From assembly GCA_045611685.1 (NCBI GenBank), contig JAZKXO010000056.1, positions 1-64,000 on the forward strand: a stretch of DNA of 64,000 nt. Direction: 5' to 3'. The translations under genes were made by a program, and so were the position numbers. The DNA is from SIG701 sp045611685 (GTDB lineage Bacteria > Bacillota > Clostridia > Oscillospirales > CAG-272). Shown here piece by piece: positions 16,149 through 23,058 of this stretch (positions are counted from its first letter, which is position 1; each line of letters starts with the position of its first letter). Below the pieces are notes generated by a model. The model was not told the origin of the DNA, did no database searches, and saw only the letters and a program-made list of their open reading frames with translations.

Positions 16149-17330
16149 TCATTCTCCTTTCAGTTTTTTGATAAGGGCAGGTACGATCTCGTACAGGTTT
16201 CCGACGATGCCGTAATTTGCAAACTTGAAGATCGGCGCGTTTTCATCCGTGTTGATCGCGATGATGCAGTCTGAATTGCGCATGCCTACCGCAAACTGGA
16301 TCGCGCCCGATACGCCGCAGGTGATGATCAACTTTGGCCGAACCGTTTTACCGCTCAGACCGATCTGCCGTTTGGCATCTGCAAAGCCTGCTTCCGCCAC
16401 GGGGCGCGTTACGGCGAGTTCCCCGCCGAGAAGTGCCGCAAGTTCTTCGAGGATCGCGAGATCTTCCTTTGCCTTTACACCGCGGCCTGCAACAACGAGC
16501 ACAGAGGCGCTTTCGATCGTCTTCAGTTTCGGCTTCGGCTCAACGGCCGTTACGACCATCGCAGATGCGAGTTTATCTTGACCGATAGAACAGGAGATGA
16601 TCTCGCCCGAGGCCGTCTCGCTCCTTTCGGGGGCTTCCATGATCTTATAGCGGACTGTCGCCAGCTGCGGGCGGTTATTCGGCGTGTGGATCTCCGCCAT
16701 AATGTTGCCGCCAAACGCCGGACGGATCTGGATGAGATCGGTGTCCTCGTTTATATCGAGGATCGTGCAGTCGGCGGTGAGCCCTGTCCTGAAGCGCGCG
16801 GCCACGCGGGGGGCCAGCTGACGTCCTACCGCGGTCGCACCGACGAGAATGGCTGATGGCTTTACGTTGCTTATGAAATCTTCAAATACGGCGGTGTACG
16901 GCTCGGTGACGTAGTGCTCGAGCTTCTTATTTTCGTAGAGGAACACCTTGTCAACGCCGTAGTGAAGGAGTTCCTCGGCTTCTTTTCGGATGTTCTCACC
17001 CATGAAGAGACAGTACACTTCATGACCGACCTTGTCGGCGAGTTCTCTCGCCTTGCCGATCAGCTCCAGTGTCACGGGATGAATGTTGCCCGCCTCGTGA
17101 TCGACGTAAACGCATATGCCGCGCCACTCGGATTTATCAATGACGGATGCATCTTCTTCTACGATCTCAGCGGCACCTTCAGGTCCCTTTTTCACGCAGA
17201 TCTTGCACATTTTGCAAGCGGCGGTAGCGCTGACCGCTGCGTCCTTGTATTCAAGCGCACCAAACGGGCACAGTTTTAGAAAAGAGGGAATATCCGTGAT
17301 TTTTTCCGTGTTGATAATCAGTTTTTTCAT
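16149..17330 (-). CDS. etfA: Electron transfer flavoprotein alpha subunit with N-terminal ferredoxin-like cluster domain
   Basis: A 393-residue EtfA. Residues about 1-60 form a small iron-sulfur domain: CPFGAL (C21) and CKMCKIC (C39, C42, C45), enough ligands for one 4Fe-4S cluster. EtfA proper begins near residue 70 (GICVYVDHEAGNIHPV) and ends with the FAD-binding domain SGAIQFAVGMRNSDCIIAIN. EtfA proteins with such a cluster (LctC, CarE) belong to electron-bifurcating or confurcating complexes. GGAGGGG lies six bases before the ATG. It sits 12 bases after etfB and overlaps the start region of lctD, which places it in the lactate dehydrogenase complex. Confidence 0.92.
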   Translation of the reverse strand: MKKLIINTEKITDIPSFLKLCPFGALEYKDAAVSATAACKMCKICVKKGPEGAAEIVEEDASVIDKSEWRGICVYVDHEAGNIHPVTLELIGKARELADKVGHEVYCLFMGENIRKEAEELLHYGVDKVFLYENKKLEHYVTEPYTAVFEDFISNVKPSAILVGATAVGRQLAPRVAARFRTGLTADCTILDINEDTDLIQIRPAFGGNIMAEIHTPNNRPQLATVRYKIMEAPERSETASGEIISCSIGQDKLASAMVVTAVEPKPKLKTIESASVLVVAGRGVKAKEDLAILEELAALLGGELAVTRPVAEAGFADAKRQIGLSGKTVRPKLIITCGVSGAIQFAVGMRNSDCIIAINTDENAPIFKFANYGIVGNLYEIVPALIKKLKGE

Positions 17331-17342
17331 GGCTTCCCCTCC

Positions 17343-18134
17343 TTACATCAGTTTCAGTTCAGTGATTTTTTCGGCGATCCGTTCTGCGAGCATCTCGGGT
17401 GCCCCTGTCCACGTTTCGTGCTCGGAATTACTCTCGGGCGGGAAGATGCGGCTCACCTGCGTGGGAGAGCCGGAGAGACCGAAATTCTTCGGATCGCTGT
17501 CCGTAAGATCTGCCGCCGTGATCTCGGTGATCGGACGGTTTTTCGTCTCTTTTTTCTTTATGTAGGAGGGGAGTCTCGGCTCAAAAATATCCTTCTCCAC
17601 GCTGATGACGCACGGGAACTGAATTTTCGCCGTTTCAATTGCCGTGGGAATATCCATTTTCACCGTGATCGATGTATCAGTGATCTCGTCAATGCTGACG
17701 ATGTTTGCGATAGAGGGGATATTCATCCATTCGCCGATCTCCGGACCGACCTGCGCGGTATCGCCGTCCGTCGTTTGCTTTCCGCAGATGATGACATCGT
17801 ATCCGCCGAGCTTCTTTCCGATGCCCTCTGCCAACGTGTAGCTCGTGGCAAGAACGTCTGCGCCCGCAAATTTATGGTCCGTCATGAGATAGCCCTCATC
17901 CGCGCCCATGGAGAAGGCCTCGCGGATGATCTCCTTCGCCTGCGGCGGCCCCATGGTGATTACTTTGACTGTGCCGCCTGCCTGCTCGCGCAGTCGGAGA
18001 GCTGTCTCAAGCGCATACAGATCGTACGGATTCATCTTCGATTCGACACCGCTCCGCTTCAGAACGCCGGTTTCGGGATCAACCTCTACCTTGTTCGTTC
18101 CGGGAACTTGTTTTATGCATACAATGATATTCAT
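17343..18134 (-). CDS. etfB: Electron transfer flavoprotein beta subunit
   Basis: A 263-residue EtfB, the NAD-binding, flavin-bifurcating subunit. It opens with the family start NIIVCIKQVPGT and contains the DGDTAQVGPEIGEW segment (about 123-136) that binds the flavin phosphate region in bifurcating Etfs. First gene of etfB-etfA-lctD, with its own promoter about 50 bases upstream. It should form the Etf heterodimer with the next gene product and pass electrons between lactate dehydrogenase, NAD and ferredoxin. Confidence 0.94.
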   Translation of the reverse strand: MNIIVCIKQVPGTNKVEVDPETGVLKRSGVESKMNPYDLYALETALRLREQAGGTVKVITMGPPQAKEIIREAFSMGADEGYLMTDHKFAGADVLATSYTLAEGIGKKLGGYDVIICGKQTTDGDTAQVGPEIGEWMNIPSIANIVSIDEITDTSITVKMDIPTAIETAKIQFPCVISVEKDIFEPRLPSYIKKKETKNRPITEITAADLTDSDPKNFGLSGSPTQVSRIFPPESNSEHETWTGAPEMLAERIAEKITELKLM

Positions 18135-18185
18135 AAAAATCCTCTTCGTAGTAGTACAGGATTGCTGCCATCAGCATACAAGAAG

Positions 18186-18214
18186 ATTATATCACGACTA
18201 TTTAAACAAGTCAA
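18186..18214 (-). promoter_or_regulatory. etfB-etfA-lctD promoter
   Basis: Minus strand: TTGACT (18214-18209), 17-bp spacer, TATAAT (18191-18186). The remaining divergent spacer to the tRNA promoter (18215-18347) is AT-rich and shows nothing else I can name. Confidence 0.8.
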
Positions 18215-18347
18215 TCTTTTCTAATGAATTAATTTTTGTTTATTTTGTTTGTTTTATCGATATAGTATCTCTTGGTGGGAGAGCTGAAGAGGAGGGGCAT
18301 ATAAAAGCCCGTTTATAAAAAGAGCGAGCACAAAGACGTGATTTTTC

Positions 18348-18376
18348 TTGACAACGCCACGGGAATGTGATATAAT
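18348..18376 (+). promoter_or_regulatory. Consensus tRNA promoter
   Basis: Perfect TTGACA (18348-18353), 17-bp spacer, perfect TATAAT (18371-18376); the predicted start is six bases before the tRNA. Confidence 0.92.
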
Positions 18377-18388
18377 CAAATCCGTATC

Positions 18389-18465
18389 GGGCCATTAGCT
18401 CAGTTGGTTAGAGCTCCCGGCTCATAACCGGTCGGTCCTGGGTTCGAGTCCCCGATGGCCCACCA
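18389..18465 (+). tRNA. tRNA with CAU anticodon, probably tRNA-Ile2
   Basis: A 77-base cloverleaf: GGGCCAT acceptor arm, anticodon loop CTCATAA, T-arm GGGTTCGAGTCCC, encoded CCA. The LCAUAA-type loop and the contrast with the Met-type tRNA at 7122-7198 favour the lysidine-modified isoleucine tRNA that reads AUA; elongator Met is the alternative. Confidence 0.88.
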
Positions 18466-18470
18466 AAAAT

Positions 18471-18499
18471 AAAAAAGAGTCCCTTGAGGACTCTTTTTT
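18471..18499 (+). terminator. tRNA terminator
   Basis: AAAAAAGAGTCC (18471-18482), loop CTTGA, GGACTCTTTTTT (18488-18499), immediately after the tRNA CCA. Confidence 0.92.
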
Positions 18500-18501
18500 A
18501 T

Positions 18502-18660
18502 TTTTCGCTGCACGTTCGGCGAAGAAGCCCTCCTCCGCCGAGGCGGAGGATAGTGTTTGCGCGCAGATGAAAAAGCGGTACGGTTGCCGCTCGGCGCAAA
18601 CCGGGGTTCAGAGTCCCCGAAAAAGAGTCCCTTGTGGACTCGTTTTTATTTTTCGCTGCA
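18502..18660 (+). repeat. Degenerate partial copy of the tRNA 3' end and its terminator
   Basis: After the real terminator, a self-complementary CCTCCGCC/GGCGGAGG block (about 18530-18549) is followed by GTTTGCGC (18556-18563) pairing with GCGCAAAC (18594-18601), enclosing AGCGG/CCGCT. Then a T-arm-like CGGGG-TTCAGAGT-CCCCG leads straight into AAAAAGAGTCC-CTTGT-GGACTCGTTTTT (18620-18647) and ATTTTTCGCTGCAC, which repeats the sequence at and after 18472 with a shift of about 148 bases. The loop has one extra base and there is no acceptor stem, so this is not a functional tRNA. It appears to be a partial duplication that kept terminator function. Confidence 0.6.
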
Positions 18661-18789
18661 CCCGCGGGCGAACAAGTCGTCTTACAAATTTTTTGCGAAC
18701 ACCCTCTTTGTTTTGTTTGTATAATATGGTTGATTTTTTAAACAATATTTCGTCAAAGTGACAAAAATGTGGAATGTGCGGTTTTGTGG
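18661..18789. other. AT-rich spacer, no gene
   Basis: Upstream of the glm operon promoter I see no reading frame or hairpin worth naming; several TTGATTT/TGTGAAA-like words occur but without clear symmetry. Confidence 0.4.
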
Positions 18790-18818
18790 TTGATTTACTT
18801 TGTGAAATGTAGTATAAT
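18790..18818 (+). promoter_or_regulatory. glm operon promoter
   Basis: TTGATT (18790-18795), 17-bp spacer, TATAAT (18813-18818). Confidence 0.7.
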
Positions 18819-18895
18819 TTTTATATAAAATCACAAATCAAAAACATGGCACTTATCATACAATATAGATACGGTTACATTTCGGGAGGGTTTTT

Positions 18896-19561
18896 ATGAA
18901 TATCCGAATCTCGGATCTTTTTGATCTCACGCACACGATTGCCGCACCGTTTCTCGGGCGGTATACATATCCGTGGGAAGCGCTCGGCGATCTTTCCTCG
19001 TTTGTACTGAAAGCCGGCGAAGGTTTGGACGCTACCCAGTTCGACAGTCCAAGAGACGGCGTATGGATCGCAAAAGATGCCCGCGTGGCACCTTCAGCGG
19101 TCATCGAGCCGCCTTGTATCATTGGCTCGGGGGCGGAGATCCGTCCGGGGGCGTACATTCGCGGTAGTGTGATCGTCGGTGAGGGCGCCGTCGTCGGCAA
19201 TTCCTCCGAGGTCAAGAATACGATCCTCTTTGACGGCGTACAGATTCCGCATTTCAACTACTGTGGGGATTCGATCCTTGGCTATCGCGCGCATTTCGGT
19301 GCGGGCGCAATTACGTCAAACGTGAAGGGCGATAAATCGCCCGTCGTCATACACGGAGACGAAAACATGGAAACCGGCCGCAAAAAATGCGGCGCTATGG
19401 TGGGCGATTTTGCAGAAATCGGATGTAACTCTGTCCTGGCGCCGGGAACGGTGATCGGACGCTTTGCGAGGGTCTATCCTCTCACCCACGTGCGCGGGGT
19501 GATCGGGGAGAAGATGCTCGTGAAATCGACGGACGAGATCGTGCTTTTGCGCGATCGGTAA
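18896..19561 (+). CDS. Left-handed beta-helix acyltransferase, GlmU C-domain-like
   Basis: A 221-residue protein. After an alpha-helical N-terminus (about 1-60) it is a hexapeptide-repeat beta-helix (SAVIEPPCIIGSGAEIRPGA). The segment HFNYCGDSILGYRAHFGAGA (about 122-141) matches the GlmU acetyltransferase site where His, Tyr and Asn bind GlcN-1-P and acetyl-CoA. There is no uridylyltransferase domain. GGGAGGG five bases before ATG sets the start. Followed directly by glmM and glmS, it very likely takes part in UDP-GlcNAc synthesis, as the acetyltransferase or as a nucleotidyltransferase-associated subunit; a complete glmU may lie elsewhere. Confidence 0.8.
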   Translation: MNIRISDLFDLTHTIAAPFLGRYTYPWEALGDLSSFVLKAGEGLDATQFDSPRDGVWIAKDARVAPSAVIEPPCIIGSGAEIRPGAYIRGSVIVGEGAVVGNSSEVKNTILFDGVQIPHFNYCGDSILGYRAHFGAGAITSNVKGDKSPVVIHGDENMETGRKKCGAMVGDFAEIGCNSVLAPGTVIGRFARVYPLTHVRGVIGEKMLVKSTDEIVLLRDR

Positions 19562-19581
19562 GAATGAGCGGAGGGAATATA

Positions 19582-20937
19582 ATGGGAAGATTATTCGGAA
19601 CGGACGGCGTTCGCGGTGTTGCCAATACGGAACTTACCTGTGAACGCGCTATGGCGATCGGACGTGCGGCGGCACTGGTGCTCTCGGGTGAGGGCCAACG
19701 CCCCACGTTTCTTATCGGAAGTGATACCCGCATCTCCGGCGATATGCTGACGGCCGCCGTGGCGGCAGGGCTTACCTCGGCGGGTGCAGACGTGATTACG
19801 CTCGGTGTCGTGCCTACGCCTGCAGTTGCGTATCTCGTTACAAAACTCAGTGCCTCGGCGGGGGTTATGATTTCGGCATCGCACAATCCGGCAAAATATA
19901 ACGGGATCAAGATTTTCAGCGGTGACGGCTACAAACTGCCGGATCTTCTGGAGGAGAGAATTGAGCAGTTGGTGCTCGACGGGGAAGAACCGATCTTGCT
20001 CCCCACGGGCGGTGCTGTCGGGCGAATCACAAAGAACCTTTCGGCGCGCGAATTGTATCTTGAGCACCTCACAAAATCGGTATCCGCCCCGCTTTCGGGT
20101 ATCCGTATCGCACTTGACGCGGCGAATGGAAGCGCGTCGGTTACGGCGAAGGAGCTTTTCTCCGGCTTGGGTGCCGAGGTACATATGCTGTCCAATACGC
20201 CCGATGGTGTGAACATCAACGAAAAGTGCGGCTCTACGCATCCCGATGCGCTGGCACGGTACGTCGTCGAGCATGGGCTCGACGGAGGCGCGGCGTTCGA
20301 CGGGGACGCAGACCGCTGTATGATAATTGATGAAAAAGGAAACCTTATCGACGGGGATATGATTCTTTCGATCCTTTCTGCCGATATGAAAGAGCGCGGG
20401 AAACTCGCGAAAAACACGGTCGTCGGTACAATTATGACGAACTTTGGATTCCAGCGCTTCTGTCAGGCGAACGGTATCCATTTTGCCGCCACACAGGTGG
20501 GCGATCGATTCGTTCTCGAAGAGATGCTCCGCGAGGGGTATGCCTTGGGCGGTGAGCAGTCCGGGCATATCATTTTCCGTGAATTTGCGACGACGGGCGA
20601 TGGTCAGCTGACGGCTCTTCAGGTGTTCTCCCTTTTGTGTCGATCCGGAAAGAAGCTGTCTGAGCTTAACACAAAAATGCGCCCCTCGCCGCAAGTTATG
20701 ATCAATCTAACCGTAACGGCGGAGGGTAAACTCCGCTTTTACACCGACACGGCGGTGAAAAAAGCGATGGATGAGGCGCGAAGCCTGCTCGGTGATACGG
20801 GCAGAATCGTCGTGCGTCCCTCGGGTACGGAACCGCTCATCCGTGTGATGTCGGAGGGCGACGACGCGGTGCTCATTGAGAGAGCGGCGGAGTCGGTGGC
20901 AGATGTAATTAAAGTGCGCCTTTGCGGCGGCGTGTGA
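19582..20937 (+). CDS. glmM: Phosphoglucosamine mutase
   Basis: A 451-residue cytosolic enzyme converting glucosamine-6-phosphate to glucosamine-1-phosphate. It begins GRLFGTDGVRGVAN, has the phosphoserine site ISASHNP (about 96-102), the metal loop DGDADR (about 240-245) and the sugar-phosphate loop RPSGTEPLIRVM near the C-terminus. ATG 19582 is preferred over ATG 19564 because GCGGAGGG falls between them. It sits between the GlmU-like gene and glmS, so the operon covers successive steps from fructose-6-phosphate to GlcNAc-1-phosphate. Confidence 0.96.
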   Translation: MGRLFGTDGVRGVANTELTCERAMAIGRAAALVLSGEGQRPTFLIGSDTRISGDMLTAAVAAGLTSAGADVITLGVVPTPAVAYLVTKLSASAGVMISASHNPAKYNGIKIFSGDGYKLPDLLEERIEQLVLDGEEPILLPTGGAVGRITKNLSARELYLEHLTKSVSAPLSGIRIALDAANGSASVTAKELFSGLGAEVHMLSNTPDGVNINEKCGSTHPDALARYVVEHGLDGGAAFDGDADRCMIIDEKGNLIDGDMILSILSADMKERGKLAKNTVVGTIMTNFGFQRFCQANGIHFAATQVGDRFVLEEMLREGYALGGEQSGHIIFREFATTGDGQLTALQVFSLLCRSGKKLSELNTKMRPSPQVMINLTVTAEGKLRFYTDTAVKKAMDEARSLLGDTGRIVVRPSGTEPLIRVMSEGDDAVLIERAAESVADVIKVRLCGGV

Positions 20938-20968
20938 GAAAACGTACAAGAACTAAGGAGATAATAAT

Positions 20969-22810
20969 ATGTGTGGCATTATCGGATTCAGTGGTGAGGA
21001 GAACTGCGTGCCGGTTCTCATAAATGGGCTTTCGACACTCGCATACCGCGGGTACGATTCGGCGGGCATCGCCGTATGTACCGAGAATGGGGTCCGTGTT
21101 GTGAAAGCCAAGGGGAAACTGGAAATTCTATCGGAAAAGCTGAACGCGGACGCAGATACGCCCGTGGGCAGCTGTGGCATCGGACATACCAGATGGGCGA
21201 CGCACGGTGCGCCGTCTGACGTGAATTCCCACCCGCACACGGCGCCTTCTTTGACGCTCGTACACAACGGAATTATTGAAAACTACGCCGAGCTTTCGGC
21301 TGAGCTTACAGAGAAAGGATACGTTTTCAGATCCGAAACGGATACCGAAGCGGCGGCGTTTTGGATAGATTCGTACTACCGTTCCATCGGCGATCCCGTG
21401 AAGGCTATGTACCGTGCCATCCGTGATTTTAAGGGATCGTTTGCGTTCGGAATTCTGTTTCACGATCAGCCCGGGAAACTGTACGCCATGCGGCGTGACA
21501 GCCCTCTCATCGTAGCGAAAACGGAAGATGCATCCTTTATCGCTTCGGATATTCCCGCAATTCTCCCCTACACGCGGACGTATTTTCGCCTGCCCGAGGG
21601 CATTGCTGCTGTTCTTGACGGCCCATCCGTATTGTTCTTTGACGAGAACGGGAACAGTGTTGACATCCCTGAGGAGCGGGTGGATTGGGACGTCGAGGCG
21701 GCAAAGCGCGGCGGTTTTCCGCATTTCATGCTCAAGGAGATACACGAGGAACCCGAGGTGCTGAGCCGTACGGTGCTTCCGTATCTGAAAGACGGACTTC
21801 CGTATTTCGGTGTCCCCACGCTCGACGGCGATTCACTTCGCGGGGTGGAGCGTATTCACATCGTTGCCTGCGGCACGGCAATGCACGCCGGGCTTCTTGC
21901 ACGCCAGTGGATCGAGGAGACCGCACGCGTGCCCGTTTCGGTGGAGATCGCCTCGGAATTCCGCGGCCGCAATCCGATTCTCGGTGAGCGGGATATGGTT
22001 TTGTTTATCTCCCAATCGGGAGAGACGGCGGATACGCTGGCCGCTCTCAGGCTCGTGAAGGCTCGCGGTATACGGACGGCGGCGATCGTAAACGTGGTCG
22101 GATCTACCGTAGCGCGGGAGGCGGACGACGTGGTGTACACGCACGCAGGCCCCGAGATCGCCGTTGCCAGCACGAAAGCGTATATCGTGCAGTGCGCCGT
22201 TCTGTATCTTCTCACGGTGAAGCTTGCGCTCGTTCACGGTGAGATCACCGAAGAAGAAGCACGTCGCCGCTGTCAGGTGCTGTCAAAGGATATTCCTTCT
22301 GCAATCAGCGAGACGATTGCTCTCGCGCCTGAAGTGGAAAAGATTGCAGAACGCCTTCGTTCTCATCCGCATATTTTCTATATCGGACGCGGCGCTGACT
22401 CCGTTCTCTGCACCGAGGGTGCGCTCAAGCTGAAGGAGATTTCGTATCTCCACAGCGAGGCGTACGCTGCGGGCGAATTGAAGCACGGCACGATCTCTCT
22501 CGTGGAGGAGGGCACGCCCGTGATCGCGCTTCTGACCGAAGAACATCTGGCAGAGAAAACCGTCTCTGCGATCCGCGAGGTAAAGGCGCGCGGCGCGTAT
22601 GTGATTGCTATTGCCGCCGAGCCGATCGTATCATCCGTTGATATTCCGGCGGATTTCTGCCTTACCGTCCCCACCGCCCGCGGTGAGTCGGCTTTCGCAC
22701 CGCTCCCTGCAATGACGGCGATGCAGATGATCGCGTACTACACGGCGGCATCTATGGGCCTTGACGTCGATCGCCCGAGAAATCTTGCAAAATCCGTTAC
22801 GGTTGAGTAA
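20969..22810 (+). CDS. glmS: Glutamine-fructose-6-phosphate aminotransferase
   Basis: A 613-residue enzyme making glucosamine-6-phosphate from fructose-6-phosphate and glutamine. The class II glutaminase domain starts with the catalytic Cys after Met (CGIIGFSG) and has LAYRGYDSAGIA; two SIS domains follow (VACGTAMHAGL, SQSGETADTLAAL, STKAY), and it ends LAKSVTVE as GlmS should. The 31-base gap to glmM leaves no room for a glmS ribozyme, so the usual Gram-positive feedback switch is absent at this locus. Confidence 0.97.
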   Translation: MCGIIGFSGEENCVPVLINGLSTLAYRGYDSAGIAVCTENGVRVVKAKGKLEILSEKLNADADTPVGSCGIGHTRWATHGAPSDVNSHPHTAPSLTLVHNGIIENYAELSAELTEKGYVFRSETDTEAAAFWIDSYYRSIGDPVKAMYRAIRDFKGSFAFGILFHDQPGKLYAMRRDSPLIVAKTEDASFIASDIPAILPYTRTYFRLPEGIAAVLDGPSVLFFDENGNSVDIPEERVDWDVEAAKRGGFPHFMLKEIHEEPEVLSRTVLPYLKDGLPYFGVPTLDGDSLRGVERIHIVACGTAMHAGLLARQWIEETARVPVSVEIASEFRGRNPILGERDMVLFISQSGETADTLAALRLVKARGIRTAAIVNVVGSTVAREADDVVYTHAGPEIAVASTKAYIVQCAVLYLLTVKLALVHGEITEEEARRRCQVLSKDIPSAISETIALAPEVEKIAERLRSHPHIFYIGRGADSVLCTEGALKLKEISYLHSEAYAAGELKHGTISLVEEGTPVIALLTEEHLAEKTVSAIREVKARGAYVIAIAAEPIVSSVDIPADFCLTVPTARGESAFAPLPAMTAMQMIAYYTAASMGLDVDRPRNLAKSVTVE

Positions 22811-22832
22811 TTTAGCGTTTTTCCTTTCTTTT

Positions 22833-22868
22833 AATCCGTCTGCACGGTTTTGTGCGGGCGGATTTTTT
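22833..22868 (+). terminator. glm operon terminator
   Basis: AATCCGTCTGCAC (22833-22845) pairs with GTGCGGGCGGATT (22852-22864) using one G-U pair, followed by TTTT. Confidence 0.85.
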
Positions 22869-22884
22869 GTGCGGGGAACATTCG

Positions 22885-22979
22885 GATTTTGGTAGGGGCA
22901 ATTCTCACATCGCCCCGTTTTGCCCGCATCGCTCGGTCTGTCATTCACCCCCCACCCCTATGGGGAGAGAACCTTTCCC
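22885..22979. repeat. Palindrome-rich intergenic element
   Basis: Contains GGGGC...GCCCC (about 22896-22917) and CCCCTATGGGG with a nearby GGGGAGAGAACCTTTCCCC dyad. It resembles the short GGGGC/GCCCC palindromic repeats scattered in gut Clostridia genomes, but no second copy occurs in this window, so the repeat call is inference. Confidence 0.35.
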
Positions 22980-23008
22980 CTGACATGGCGGCATTTTTAT
23001 GCTATACT
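22980..23008 (+). promoter_or_regulatory. Promoter of the transglutaminase lipoprotein gene
   Basis: CTGACA (22980-22985), 17-bp spacer, TATACT (23003-23008) with TGc in front. Confidence 0.65.
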
Positions 23009-23058
23009 CCTTATAAGAATTTTGGCAAAAATTTGTGACTGCAAAGGAGATTTCCCCC

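Noticed and set aside
18556..18647. A second tRNA gene after tRNA-CAU
   Set aside because: Only a T-arm-like hairpin with an 8-base loop is present; there is no acceptor stem, D-arm or anticodon.
20938..20968. Possible glmS ribozyme or riboswitch
   Set aside because: The gap between glmM and glmS is only 31 bases, too short for the ribozyme.
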